A stretch of DNA of 64,000 bases, from contig JAKVNF010000001.1 of NCBI GenBank assembly GCA_022483465.1, positions 1 through 64,000 on the forward strand, written 5' to 3'. This DNA is from Lachnospiraceae bacterium. Lineage in GTDB: Bacteria; Bacillota; Clostridia; Lachnospirales; Lachnospiraceae. The notes under the pieces were generated by a model. The model was not told where the DNA came from. It ran no database searches and was given only the letters and a program-made list of their open reading frames with translations. Positions within the stretch are counted from its first letter, which is position 1. Each line of letters opens with the position of its first letter. The position numbers and the translations under genes were made by a program. Below, one piece after another: positions 24,188 through 33,420 of this stretch.

Positions 24188-25180
24188 TTAAATTTGTGTG
24201 TAAAAAGGCGTGTTGACCGGATAGTCGATCTCCGCTTTCATCTCCTTATCGGCGACTCTGCACAGCGTGATGGAGGCACCTGCCATCTCCATGCTCGTCG
24301 CATACTCCCCGACAAAGCTGCGGTAGATCGCAATGTCCTTCTTCTTCAGAATCTCCTGGACGCTGTTGTAGAGGATATAGAGTTCCTCCTTGCTGGTCGC
24401 GCCAAGCCCGTTGATGAGGACACACACCTCCTCACCCGCAGACACCGACATATCCTTGAGGATGAAATCCAGGGATTCCGCGGCGAGTTCATCCGCCGTC
24501 TTGATCGGGCCATTCCAGACGCCCGGCTCCCCGTGGATGCCCATGCCCATCGCCATCTCATTCTCTTTTAACTCAAAGTTCGGATGGCCCACCTCCGGGA
24601 TGATGCACGGCGTCAGGGCAAAGCCCACGGTTCTCGTATTGTCCTTCGCGCGCTGCGCAGAGGCGAGCACCTCCTCGAGGCTTCCACCCTGTGCAGCCTT
24701 TGCGCCCGCACATTTGTACATAAAGAAGATCCCGGCGATGCCTCTTCTGGCATCCGGATTGGCGTTGGAGAGAACATCGTCTGCACCGACGATGCTCTTT
24801 GTCTCGATGCCGTCAAAGTCCAGCATCTCCGCCGCCATATCAAAATTCATGATATCGCCGGTGTAGTTGCCGTACAGAAAGAGGATTCCCTTTCCGCCGT
24901 TCACCTTCCTGGCAACCTCACAGATCTGTTCCGCCGACGGGGACTGGAAGACACCCCCAACACCGCAGCCATCCAGCATGCCGTCCCCGACATAGCCGAG
25001 GAAGAGGGGCAGGTGCCCGGTTCCTCCGCCGGTGATGATTGCGACCTTCCCTTCCTTCGGATGGGCTGTGCAGTAGCAGTGCAGATCGTCCGCCGCATAC
25101 GTGACGCTCGGATGGGCTGCATAGATGCCGCGGAGCATATCCTCCACATAGTGTTGCGGGTCATTGATGATTTTTTTCAT
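24188..25180 (-). CDS. dhaK: DhaK-like dihydroxyacetone-binding kinase subunit
   Basis: 330 residues from ATG 25180, chosen because AAAGGA stands 8 bases upstream; an ATG three codons earlier overlaps that site. DAK1 domain: GGGTGHLPLF (51-60), GNYTGDIMNFD (about 104-114) and GMGIHGEPGV with the His (216) that binds dihydroxyacetone covalently. It presents a short-chain ketose or dihydroxyacetone for phosphorylation by the DhaL partner. The start overlaps the stop of the mutarotase gene (TGATG). In this operon the substrate might be a tetrulose or dihydroxyacetone formed from the imported sugar. Confidence 0.85.
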   Translation of the reverse strand: MKKIINDPQHYVEDMLRGIYAAHPSVTYAADDLHCYCTAHPKEGKVAIITGGGTGHLPLFLGYVGDGMLDGCGVGGVFQSPSAEQICEVARKVNGGKGILFLYGNYTGDIMNFDMAAEMLDFDGIETKSIVGADDVLSNANPDARRGIAGIFFMYKCAGAKAAQGGSLEEVLASAQRAKDNTRTVGFALTPCIIPEVGHPNFELKENEMAMGMGIHGEPGVWNGPIKTADELAAESLDFILKDMSVSAGEEVCVLINGLGATSKEELYILYNSVQEILKKKDIAIYRSFVGEYATSMEMAGASITLCRVADKEMKAEIDYPVNTPFYTQI

Positions 25181-25623
25181 CACAGGCATCCTTTCTGAAG
25201 GATGATGCAGGCATAAAACGCATGCTCCGAGGACGAGACCACGGCATAGGCGTCCTTTGCCACATCATAGAAGCGGAACCGGTCGACGAACTCGACCGTT
25301 TCTTTTCCTCTTTTATCGTATTTCCCGATGATGTTCTCAAACTCGTCCCACACCGGCGTCTCCAGATCCCGGTCCTTCTCCATCTTGTCCATGATCATGA
25401 CCGGTTTCTCTACGAAGTTGTCCAGCGGCATCAGCTGCAGAATCGCATCGACGATTTCCGTCGCCCGGTGCCCATCGCACCGGACGCAGGCATGCCCTTT
25501 CGCGGCCGCAATGGACTGGGCCGGGAAATTGCAGTCCCCAATGACAATCCGGTCGCCATGTCCCATCTCATCGAGGATTTTCAACAGCTCCGGTGTAATT
25601 ACATCTGGTACGTTCTTTAACAT
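25180..25623 (-). CDS. FucU/RbsD-family sugar mutarotase
   Basis: 147 residues from MLKNVPDVITPELLKILDEM with GGGGAGGAG upstream. Family marks: HGDRIVIGDCNFPAQS with the catalytic His, and the C-terminal FYACIILQKGCL. It interconverts anomers of free sugars, supplying the form that the kinase uses. Closer in length and sequence to FucU than to RbsD. Lies between the aldolase and dhaK. Confidence 0.85.
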   Translation of the reverse strand: MLKNVPDVITPELLKILDEMGHGDRIVIGDCNFPAQSIAAAKGHACVRCDGHRATEIVDAILQLMPLDNFVEKPVMIMDKMEKDRDLETPVWDEFENIIGKYDKRGKETVEFVDRFRFYDVAKDAYAVVSSSEHAFYACIILQKGCL

Positions 25624-25648
25624 GGCTCCTCCCCATAATTCCGATTCT

Positions 25649-26338
25649 TCAGTCCGGTCTGCCGCCCCGGTTGGTTCCGAGCTTTTTGCGGATCTCGATA
25701 AGCTCATCCACCTGTGCATCGGTGAAGCGATTGACCTCACCGTGGAAATACAGTTCAGATTTCAGAATGATCTCCGCAAAGTACTCGAGAGACTCCATGC
25801 GCATGTACGCGTTGAGCACTCCCTCGGTACTCCAGGTAAGCGCACCGTGGTTTCCGAGAAGTACCGCATTGTAGTCCTTCACGTACGGGGCAATGGAGTC
25901 CGGGACATCCTGCGTTCCGGGAATCACCGTCTTGGCACAGGGGACCACGCCGAGCTGCACCACGCCCTCTGCGAGAATGCGGCTGTTGATCGGCCGATTG
26001 GCCACCGCAAACAGGGTTGCATTCATCGGATGGGCATGCACCACTGCTTTGATCTCGGGATCCTCCTGATAGACGCGCATGTGCATCTTGACTTCGCTGG
26101 AAGGCTTGCAGGTTCCCTCGAGGATTTCCCCCTTGAGGTTCATCTTCACCAGGATGTCCGGTGTCATGAATCCCTTGCTCACGCCGGTCGGCGTGGTCCA
26201 GAAGGTGTCCTCCGAGACCTTGCAGCTGATGTTTCCATCATTGGATGCCACGAACCTTCGATCGTACATTCTCTTACCGACATCGATGATGGAGGCTTTT
26301 GCCTCCTCATCGGTCGGGTATGTCGTCGTTCTTCCCAT
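25649..26338 (-). CDS. Class II (fuculose-phosphate type) aldolase
   Basis: 229 residues from MGRTTTYPTDEEAK. Zinc ligands H101 and H103 in AVVHAHP and H164 in LLGNHGAL; Glu in KPSSEVKMH (82) is the likely acid/base. The family cleaves ketose-1-phosphates to DHAP and an aldehyde. Next to mtnK- and mtnA-like genes this matches the DHAP-shunt arrangement, in which 5-methylthioribulose-1-phosphate or 5-deoxyribulose-1-phosphate is split. The substrate is inferred from neighbours only. Confidence 0.85.
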   Translation of the reverse strand: MGRTTTYPTDEEAKASIIDVGKRMYDRRFVASNDGNISCKVSEDTFWTTPTGVSKGFMTPDILVKMNLKGEILEGTCKPSSEVKMHMRVYQEDPEIKAVVHAHPMNATLFAVANRPINSRILAEGVVQLGVVPCAKTVIPGTQDVPDSIAPYVKDYNAVLLGNHGALTWSTEGVLNAYMRMESLEYFAEIILKSELYFHGEVNRFTDAQVDELIEIRKKLGTNRGGRPD

Positions 26339-26353
26339 CACAGCTGCCCCCAC

Positions 26354-27460
26354 TCAGACAATCCCGAGCTTTTTGAACGCCTCATCATAGGGCGCATGGC
26401 ACATGCCCTTCTCGGTGATGATGCCCGTGATCAGGTTGTGATCCGTCACATCAAAGGCGGGGTTGAACGAGGTATCCACTGCGGCGGGAACCATCGGCTC
26501 CTTGTACCACATGCTCTTGATCTCCTCCGGATCGCGCATCTCGATCGGGATGTCATCGCCTGTCTTGGTGTGCATGTCGATGGTCGAGCTGGGTGCGCAG
26601 ACATAGAACGGAACGCCGTAGTGCTTCGCGATGATGGCAAGTCCGGAAGTGCCGATCTTGTTTGCCGCATCGCCGTTTGCCGCAACCCGGTCACAGCCGA
26701 CGAAGATGATCTTGATCTTTCCAGTCTTCATAAGGAGGGAGGCCATGTTGTCGCACTGGACCGAGGTTGTGATGCCGGAGTTGACCAGCTCAAAGGAAGT
26801 CAGTCTTGCGCCCTGCAGCAGAGGTCTTGTCTCGTCGCAGTACACATGCATATCCTTGCCCTCCCAGCCGTTCTCCAGGGCGATATACATGGGAGCGGTG
26901 GCGGTTCCATACTTGGCGGTTGCGAGCGTTCCGGCATTGCAGTGCGTCATGATGCCGAGCTCTTTTCCGTCTTCCTTCAGATCCTTCAGAAGGTCAAAGC
27001 CGATCTTGCCGATGTTGCGGCTGATCTGCACATCCTCTTCCCGGATCTTCTCTGCCTCCTCAAAGAGGATCTTCTTGATCTCGGAGACCGGTTTGTCCTT
27101 GTTGGCAATGGCGGTCTGTTCCATCCGGTTCAGGGCCCAGAACAGATTCACCGCGGTGGGTCTGGAGCTGGCAAGGTAGTCCTTAATCTGTTTGACCTCC
27201 TCCAGGAATTTCGCCTGATCATCAGTCTCAATCTCATTTGCAAACATGGCAATGCCATAGGCAGCCGATACGCCGATGGCCGGTGCTCCGCGCACCCGAA
27301 GCTTCTTGATTGCCTCCCAGAGCGCTTCCTTGTCCTTGATCTGAATTCTCTTGATCGTATTCGGAAGCAGGGTCTGATCGATGATGTCAATGCTCTTCTT
27401 GTCCGGTCCCCACTTTACCGTAATCACTTTTTCAAAAAACTCATCAAGATTGTTCTTCAT
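26354..27460 (-). CDS. mtnA: Methylthioribose-1-phosphate isomerase-like (MtnA)
   Basis: 368 residues. Family motifs RGAPAIGVSAAYG (58-70), catalytic Cys174 in MTHCNAGTLA, and Asp257 in GCDRVAANGDAANKIGT. The usual FNPAFDVTP appears as FNPAFDVTD. It converts an aldose-1-phosphate with a blocked 5-position (methylthio- or deoxyribose) to the ketose-1-phosphate. Flanked by an MtnK-like kinase upstream and an aldolase downstream, and lacking the mtnB/mtnC/mtnD genes of the methionine salvage pathway. Confidence 0.9.
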   Translation of the reverse strand: MKNNLDEFFEKVITVKWGPDKKSIDIIDQTLLPNTIKRIQIKDKEALWEAIKKLRVRGAPAIGVSAAYGIAMFANEIETDDQAKFLEEVKQIKDYLASSRPTAVNLFWALNRMEQTAIANKDKPVSEIKKILFEEAEKIREEDVQISRNIGKIGFDLLKDLKEDGKELGIMTHCNAGTLATAKYGTATAPMYIALENGWEGKDMHVYCDETRPLLQGARLTSFELVNSGITTSVQCDNMASLLMKTGKIKIIFVGCDRVAANGDAANKIGTSGLAIIAKHYGVPFYVCAPSSTIDMHTKTGDDIPIEMRDPEEIKSMWYKEPMVPAAVDTSFNPAFDVTDHNLITGIITEKGMCHAPYDEAFKKLGIV

Positions 27461-27508
27461 AGTTATTCTCCTGCCTCTACCATGTTGGTATGCAAAACCA
27501 AAATCCGT

Positions 27509-28756
27509 TTACAGTGTCTCCTCTGCTCTCTTCTTTGCCTGCAGAATGGCCTGCACGTAGTCCACGCCCGAGCAGAACCTGCCCTGGTTCATGATGAAAT
27601 CCTTGCCAGCAAAGATGTTGATTCTCTCTGCGAGGAGCCGCTTCTTCTCGTCCTGGATGCTTGTCACATCGACCACATTTGCCATGCCCACCGTTCTGCG
27701 GTGCAGCTCGGTTCCGGCATAGCCTGCGGTGTCCTTCAGGATGCTGCCGATGTAGTACTCTTTGAATCCGGGAACCTTTGCCATGGGCTCCGTGACCACC
27801 TCATCGTACTTTTCAGTGAACTTCTTGATGAAGAGGTCCACGCTGTCGCGGATCGCGTCCAAGCACCAGTCACAGAACGCCGTGTCATCGGTGGAGAGGC
27901 CGTTGTCGAAGGCAAAGATCATGTTGGCAATGACATTGCCGATGTCATAGCCCATCGGCGCGAAGGTGCCGAACTCGCAGTCGAAGATCTTGGTCGCATC
28001 CTTGCGGATGAAGATCGAGCCGGTGTGGAGATCTCCGTGGAGCAGTGCCTGGGCATTGGTCATGAAGTTGAACTTCAGCTTCGCGACCTCGAGGTGCAGG
28101 GCCTGGTCACCGTACAGTTCCTTTTCGACAAAGCTCTTGTTGGGGGCATAGACGTTGTTGCGCTTTGCGCCCAGATACGGCTCCATCAGAACGAGCTTTT
28201 CGGTGATGTCGTCCAAATCGGGGGTGATGAACTTTCTCGTCAGTTCCTTCTTCTCCCGGTGATCCATCACCACATCGCTGGTCAGAAGTAGGGTATTCAC
28301 CATGAAGGTGGAGATGTCGTCTGCAAAGCGTGGGAAGGTCTCGTGCTTGAGCATGGCATCACGCATGACCTCAAAGTCGCTGCAGTCCTCCATGCCACAG
28401 GCGTGCATGACGGTGTCGTAGAAGTAGATGTGGGGCACCATGCCGGGTGCCATCTTCTCCTCAATCTGCAGGATCTCGGATTCCTGGCGGTTCCGGTCCA
28501 CCGAGGCCGTCATGTCCGCGGAAATTCGGATTTGCAGGCCTGCCTGCTTGATGTAGATGCTGTGGTTTTTCGCATCCATCACGCGGCACACATGATTCAG
28601 GTTGCCGTGCTCAGAGGGAATCTTTGCCCGCATCGTATCCCGGTCCCAGTCGATCTGCCCGGCAGTCTTCTCCAGGGTATAGGCGATAATCACCTTTTCG
28701 GTCTCAACCGGATCGCTCTCATTGATCATCAAAAAGTACTTGGTAAAGTCATACAT
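27509..28756 (-). CDS. mtnK: Methylthioribose kinase-like (MtnK)
   Basis: 415 residues with the protein-kinase-like/APH fold. Nucleotide loop near 45-60 (EHGNLNHVCRV), catalytic HGDLHTGS (240-247), and the metal-binding segment FDCEFGTFAPMGYDIG (258-273), both characteristic of MtnK. It phosphorylates C1 of a 5-modified ribose. Its product suits the MtnA-like isomerase encoded next. Family is clear; methylthioribose versus 5-deoxyribose or another pentose is not. Confidence 0.85.
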   Translation of the reverse strand: MYDFTKYFLMINESDPVETEKVIIAYTLEKTAGQIDWDRDTMRAKIPSEHGNLNHVCRVMDAKNHSIYIKQAGLQIRISADMTASVDRNRQESEILQIEEKMAPGMVPHIYFYDTVMHACGMEDCSDFEVMRDAMLKHETFPRFADDISTFMVNTLLLTSDVVMDHREKKELTRKFITPDLDDITEKLVLMEPYLGAKRNNVYAPNKSFVEKELYGDQALHLEVAKLKFNFMTNAQALLHGDLHTGSIFIRKDATKIFDCEFGTFAPMGYDIGNVIANMIFAFDNGLSTDDTAFCDWCLDAIRDSVDLFIKKFTEKYDEVVTEPMAKVPGFKEYYIGSILKDTAGYAGTELHRRTVGMANVVDVTSIQDEKKRLLAERINIFAGKDFIMNQGRFCSGVDYVQAILQAKKRAEETL

Positions 28757-28855
28757 AGCAGTTCTCCTAAGATTTCTCTTTTGCCTGTCACAGCTTTGGT
28801 CTGTCGGATCTGCGGAATTTGTTCCGCAGTCCCGGCAGGGAAAGATCGCAGCGCG

Positions 28856-29869
28856 TCAGTCCTCTTTCTTCGTTGCATATGCGGCAATCAGTGCGAGTGC
28901 CAGCACAGCACCTTTCACAGCAGGGAGCACGTAGTACGGGACAGCCAGGATTGTCAGGCCGTTCTCCAGTGTGGAGACCAGTGCGGAACCGACCAGGGTG
29001 CCGATTGCGTTGACCTTTTCTGCGCCGCCCACCGTTCTGCCGACGAAGACTGCCGCGAGGGAAGGCATCAGATAGTCATCGCAGCACATGACCTGTGCGG
29101 AACTTCCTCTGGACGAGACCAGGATGCCGCCGACGGCGATGAACACCGCCGTGATCATGCCTGCCAGATAGCGGTACTTCTTCACATCGATACCGGAAAG
29201 TTTCGCTGCCTCCTTGTTTCCGCCCATGGCGTAGAGGAAACGTCCCTGCTTCGTGAAGTTCAGGAATACGTAGGCAACGCCAACGCAGGCGAACATAATG
29301 ATGATGATCCAGGGTGCTCTGCCGATTGCAGAAAAGCTGGTTCCCAGCTTTGTTCTTGCGGGATCAGCGCCCCAGGAGGTCTTCATGCCGGTCGACACGG
29401 CACCGCCGCCGATGTACCACTGGCCAAGTCCCTGATGCACGAACATGAGTGCGCAGGTTGCCAACATGTCCGGGATCCTGCAGACGATGATCAGGAACAT
29501 GGTCAGCTGATACATCACCAGAGTCACCACGATGCAGAACAGGACGGAGCCCAGTGTGCTGAATCCAAACCAGAGGTAGCCGGAGACAAAGGCATATGCC
29601 GAACAGCTTGCCAGTGTCGCCGCGGACATATCGAATCCGTCCGGTGCCATCGTGACCGTTGCCGCGATGCCAAACACCGTATTGATTGCCATTGCCCGGA
29701 GGATGTTGATCAGGTTGCTGGTCGAGGCAAAGGACTTTCCGCTCAGAACGGAAAATGCGATGATGCAGGCGACCAGTGCAATCACAGCAGCCCAGTCAAT
29801 CAAAAACTTTCCTATATTTGTTTTCTTCGCAGTGCTGTTTGCAGCTGCAAGAGTTTGCGTACCGCTCAT
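28856..29869 (-). CDS. Ribose-type ABC permease (RbsC family)
   Basis: 337 residues from MSGTQTLAAANST (ATG 29869, GGAGG upstream); longer frames upstream overlap the ATPase gene. About eight to ten membrane spans; family phrases ATVTMAPDGFDMSAATLASCSAY and FVGRTVGGAEKVNAIGTLVGS. It forms the channel of the importer with the ATPase at 29889 and the binding protein at 31868. Confidence 0.9.
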   Translation of the reverse strand: MSGTQTLAAANSTAKKTNIGKFLIDWAAVIALVACIIAFSVLSGKSFASTSNLINILRAMAINTVFGIAATVTMAPDGFDMSAATLASCSAYAFVSGYLWFGFSTLGSVLFCIVVTLVMYQLTMFLIIVCRIPDMLATCALMFVHQGLGQWYIGGGAVSTGMKTSWGADPARTKLGTSFSAIGRAPWIIIIMFACVGVAYVFLNFTKQGRFLYAMGGNKEAAKLSGIDVKKYRYLAGMITAVFIAVGGILVSSRGSSAQVMCCDDYLMPSLAAVFVGRTVGGAEKVNAIGTLVGSALVSTLENGLTILAVPYYVLPAVKGAVLALALIAAYATKKED

Positions 29870-29888
29870 GTCAGTAACCTCCATTTCA

Positions 29889-31433
29889 CTAGTTGGCTTT
29901 GACAGTTTCCTTTCTGCTGTCATCTTCTGTTCCGCCAACGGAGAAATTCATCACTCTGTTGTCATTTGCTTCCTTCGTCTCCAACTCAGCAACAATTCTT
30001 CCGCTGTACATCACGTATATCCGGTCTGTCAGCGAAAGGAGCTCGGAGTTTTCACATGAAGCATAAATAACGCCCTTGCCTCTTGCGGCAATGTCATTGA
30101 TCAGTCGAAAGATATCCTTCTTGGCGCCGACATCGACGCCCTTGGTCGGCTCATCGAACATGTAGACCTCGCTGTTCGCAGCAAGCCATTTCCCGACGGC
30201 AACCTTCTGCTGATTTCCACCGGAGAGGTTGCGCACTTTCTGGTTGATGGTCGGGGTCTTGATCTCCAGGCTGTCCACGTACTTCTTGGCGTTGTCTCGG
30301 ACCTTGCGCCGGTCTACGAAGGATGCCACGCAGAAATCGCCCAGATTTGCGGCAGACAGGTTGAACGATACGGTCTCGTTGACCAGCACGCCCTCTTTCC
30401 GTCTCTCCTCCGGTACCAGGGCCAGGCCCTCCTTGACGGCATCCGCCGGATTCCGCATTTTCAGTTCTTTTCCATTCAGGGTAATCTTGCCCTCTGTCAT
30501 CTTGTAGGCAGCAAATAGGGTCTTTAGGAGTTCGGATTTGCCGGCACCCACCAGGCCTGCGATTCCCACGATCTCTCCTTTTCGAACATGAAGGGAGATG
30601 TCGTGGAGCTTTCCGTTTCCGCCAGAGAGGTGCTCCACCTTCAGGATGTCATCCCCGATCGGGCAGGGTGTCTTCTGGAAGGTCTCCTCAAAGGATCTTC
30701 CCAGCATCATCTCCACGATCTCCTTCGTGGTGGTCTTGGGGGTGATGTCCGCCTCGCCGACGATCTTGCCATTGCGCATGACCGTGTACTTTTCGCAGAT
30801 CCGGAGAATCTCATCGAGTCTGTGGGAGATAAAGATGACCGCAATTTGCTCGGTGTCCCGAAGCCTGGTCACGATCTCAAACAGCTTTTCCGTCTCGGCT
30901 GTGCTCAGCGGTGCAGTCGGCTCATCCAGGATCAGGAAGTTGCAGTTCACCCGGACCGCCCGCGCGATCAGAACCATCTGCTTCTGTGCCAGGGTCAGGT
31001 TCTGGATGAGGGTCCGCACATCGATGTCGTTGATATCAAGTCTGGCCAGTGCCTTTCTCGCCTCTTCCCGCACCTGTTTCCAGGGCATCCGCACGCCCTT
31101 GCTCATGACAAGCTCGTTGATCATGATGTTCTCTGCCACCGAGAGCGTGGGCACCAGTGCGGAATCGACTTCCTGGTACACAATCTGAATCCCAAGTTTC
31201 TTCGCATCCACCGGGGAACGAAGTTCTACCTTATTGCCGTTCAGAAAGACATCCCCTGTATATGTCGGATTTGCCCCAGCAAGGACCTTCATCAGCGTAG
31301 ATTTTCCGGCGCCATTTGCACCGATCACGGCCCGAATCTCTCCCGTCGAAACCTTGAAATTCACATCATCAAGAGCTTTTACACCCGGAAATTCAATTGA
31401 CACATTTTTGGTTTCAAGTGTTTTCTTATCCAT
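29889..31433 (-). CDS. Ribose-type ABC importer ATPase, two domains (RbsA family)
   Basis: 514 residues with two nucleotide-binding domains. The first has Walker A GANGAGKST, signature NLTLAQKQM and Walker B LILDEPTAPL. The second has a degenerate Walker A (GLVGAGKSE), LSGGNQQKV and MFDEPTKGVD. This tandem architecture is usual for CUT2 importers of pentoses and related sugars. Separated from the binding-protein gene by a 308-bp MITE, which may weaken its expression. Confidence 0.95.
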   Translation of the reverse strand: MDKKTLETKNVSIEFPGVKALDDVNFKVSTGEIRAVIGANGAGKSTLMKVLAGANPTYTGDVFLNGNKVELRSPVDAKKLGIQIVYQEVDSALVPTLSVAENIMINELVMSKGVRMPWKQVREEARKALARLDINDIDVRTLIQNLTLAQKQMVLIARAVRVNCNFLILDEPTAPLSTAETEKLFEIVTRLRDTEQIAVIFISHRLDEILRICEKYTVMRNGKIVGEADITPKTTTKEIVEMMLGRSFEETFQKTPCPIGDDILKVEHLSGGNGKLHDISLHVRKGEIVGIAGLVGAGKSELLKTLFAAYKMTEGKITLNGKELKMRNPADAVKEGLALVPEERRKEGVLVNETVSFNLSAANLGDFCVASFVDRRKVRDNAKKYVDSLEIKTPTINQKVRNLSGGNQQKVAVGKWLAANSEVYMFDEPTKGVDVGAKKDIFRLINDIAARGKGVIYASCENSELLSLTDRIYVMYSGRIVAELETKEANDNRVMNFSVGGTEDDSRKETVKAN

Positions 31434-31471
31434 TTTTCACCTGCTGATTTCTCTTCAAGGTACATAACATA

Positions 31472-31797
31472 TAAGGTGATGGCGTTAGTAAAGAACCGGG
31501 TTGATGGGTTCCATACCACAACCTCCATGGTGAACTCTCGACGCGATAATGTCCGATGAAGATATAGAATCCCCATTTGGAGCTCTTTTCTTCTCCGCAT
31601 AATGCCTATCTTGTTATTTATAGTCACATACTCGGCAAGTGAGTGTATGTGTTTAGGCAATCTAGGTGATGCTTTGTTACATGATGCAACACAGCACGGA
31701 TAGGAGTGTACCCAGCTCGAGCTCAAAGTGAGGTATTAGTGGTCTCATGCTAGGCGATCGCTTATCAACCCGTTTCTTAACTAACGCCTAAGGTGAT
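31472..31797. mobile_element. 308-bp MITE, copy 1
   Basis: Element at 31481-31788 with inverted ends GGCGTTAGTAAAGAACCGGG and, on the other side, GGCGTTAGTTAAGAAACGGG, close to the ends of the IS1595-type element at 10.3 kb. The flanks repeat TAAGGTGAT (31472-31480, 31789-31797). No transposase is inside. It lies between the binding-protein and ATPase genes of the sugar importer. An outward frame ending ...RFFTNA crosses its left end, but differences from copy 2 are mostly amino-acid changing, so it is not a conserved protein. Confidence 0.85.
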
Positions 31798-31804
31798 AAA
31801 GTTC

Positions 31805-31838
31805 CTGCGGGCACCACATGGAACCATGGTACCCGCAG
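31805..31838 (-). promoter_or_regulatory. Hairpin after the sugar-binding protein gene
   Basis: CTGCGGG(TA)CC pairs with GG(TG)CCCGCAG around a 12-base loop, 30 bases past the stop and with no T-run. Such hairpins commonly raise the level of the binding protein relative to the permease by protecting the upstream mRNA. Confidence 0.55.
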
Positions 31839-31867
31839 AAGATGATTTTGATTCCTGTTTCAGATTT

Positions 31868-33115
31868 TCAGTGGAGCAGATCCTTCGGCATCCAAGAAGC
31901 CTCTGACAGGTAATCAAGATTTCCGTAGGTGTCTCCTGCGATATCGCCGAGGTTCTCGACGGTCGAGTCATCTTTCAGCTTGGAAGCTTCAATTGCTGTG
32001 CCGGGGATTTCCACCACATCGACGCCCTTGGTTCCGTCTGCCGGATTGTAGATGTCGTCATAGTCATCTGCCATTTCCAGGAACAGAAGGCGCATTGCGA
32101 TCTCACCGTTGAGAGTCCAGTCGGTTGTTCCGGCTGCGGTCCAGATCTCCGGATGTTCCTGCATGTTGGTCACATCGACGTTATCGATATCGACCGATGC
32201 CATCGGAAGCGGATCGCCGTTGGTGCCGTTGAAGTTGTCGTTCTCCATGATGGCGTTGAAGACGCCCTGGCCATAGAGATCGTAGAAGGAGATGATGCCA
32301 TCGACATCATCGCGGTTTAAGGTCTGCAGATAAGCTGCGGTCACCGTGTTCGCCGAATCGACGGAATCCTGCAGAGGCTGTACCTCGCCGACGGTCGTGA
32401 TCTTTCCGGCATCCTCGTACTCCTCCCAGCCGACTTCACGTCTGTCGAACGGGCTGTTGTAGTTCGGTCCTCTCCAGACCTTGACCAGTCTGACCGGATC
32501 GGTGTTGCCGGCGGCTTCCTGATCCGCAATCATCTTGTCGAGAAGAACGGTGACCAGGGAACTGTCCTGCTGGAACATCTGGGTCACGCCGTCGATCTTC
32601 TTGTACTCGCCGTCGCTGTAGAACTGGGTATCGAAGGTAACCAGCTTCATATCCGGATACTGTTCATGGATCTGGGAAAGGAACTCGTAAGAACCATCCT
32701 GGTTGCCATGGCTGACCAGCAGTCCGTCATATCCGGCCTGTGCGCAGGTGTTGATCGTGTCCTGCCACTTATTGAAATCGCCATCACAGAAGAAATAGTC
32801 AAACTGTACGCCCATGGCATTGCAGAGATTTGCGCAGGAATCTTTCCACATCTGGAAGATCGTCGCAGAAGGCAGCAGCATGATGTAGGCAACTTTCTTT
32901 CCAGCTACCGGGTTATCTGTGGATGTGGCGGTCGTCTCCGAGGAAGTGGTACTGCCAGATGCCGCTTCAGTCCCTGCCGCAGTTGCAGTCTCTGCAGAGG
33001 TGGTGCTAGATGTAGAGGACGTTGAAGACGTAGAAGACCCCGAGCTTCCACATGCGGTCACGCCAGCGATCATGGTTAATGACAGTACGAATGCCAATAA
33101 CTTTTTCCTATTCAT
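31868..33115 (-). CDS. Sugar-binding lipoprotein of the CUT2 importer
   Basis: 415 residues from MNRKKLLAFVLSL (ATG 33115, GGGAGG upstream). Lipoprotein signal with lipobox VTAC (Cys22), then a Ser/Thr linker (SSTSSTSSTSSTTSAET) and a periplasmic-binding fold starting VAGKKVAYIMLLPSATIFQMW, with a hinge region near TVLLDKMIADQE. First gene of the operon; delivers the sugar to the permease. Belongs to the ribose/galactose (Peripla_BP_4) group; the ligand cannot be read from sequence. Confidence 0.9.
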   Translation of the reverse strand: MNRKKLLAFVLSLTMIAGVTACGSSGSSTSSTSSTSSTTSAETATAAGTEAASGSTTSSETTATSTDNPVAGKKVAYIMLLPSATIFQMWKDSCANLCNAMGVQFDYFFCDGDFNKWQDTINTCAQAGYDGLLVSHGNQDGSYEFLSQIHEQYPDMKLVTFDTQFYSDGEYKKIDGVTQMFQQDSSLVTVLLDKMIADQEAAGNTDPVRLVKVWRGPNYNSPFDRREVGWEEYEDAGKITTVGEVQPLQDSVDSANTVTAAYLQTLNRDDVDGIISFYDLYGQGVFNAIMENDNFNGTNGDPLPMASVDIDNVDVTNMQEHPEIWTAAGTTDWTLNGEIAMRLLFLEMADDYDDIYNPADGTKGVDVVEIPGTAIEASKLKDDSTVENLGDIAGDTYGNLDYLSEASWMPKDLLH

Positions 33116-33168
33116 TACAACCCTCCCAAGTTTTTCCCTTTGAGTTCTAAACAATACCATTGATATTT

Positions 33169-33197
33169 ACTATACAAAGCGGCCTCTTTGATGTAAA
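33169..33197 (-). promoter_or_regulatory. Promoter of the sugar operon
   Basis: TTTACA and TATAGT separated by 17 bases on the minus strand, about 55 bases before the binding-protein start. TTGTTTACATCAAA, a LacI-like half-palindrome, covers the -35. The same 300-base divergent gap holds three CATTGAT words (near 33159, 33300 and 33371) that may be further regulator sites. Confidence 0.6.
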
Positions 33198-33420
33198 CAA
33201 TATTAGCATTTCGCTATCATATTTCAATAGTTATGTGTATATTTCCGCTTTTTGGCCAATATTTAGAAAATTTTTAGTGCATTTTTCACATATAGCACCA
33301 TTGATTTTCATTGTTCTCCCGTCATTTTCGTGCTATTATTCTAAATGAGAGGTCAAATGAGTCTGCTAAACATTGATTACATTCCAATAGTTAATAAAAG
33401 GACCGGGAAGGGGTCTACTT

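Noticed and set aside
25328-28291. Very long open frame on the plus strand (about 990 codons)
   Set aside because: It is antisense to well-supported mutarotase, aldolase, mtnA and mtnK genes and has no domain; GC-rich codon use leaves the opposite frame open.
31481-31726. Open frame inside the MITE as a possible conserved peptide
   Set aside because: Seven of about 82 residues differ between the two copies and nearly all base differences change amino acids, so there is no sign of protein-level selection.
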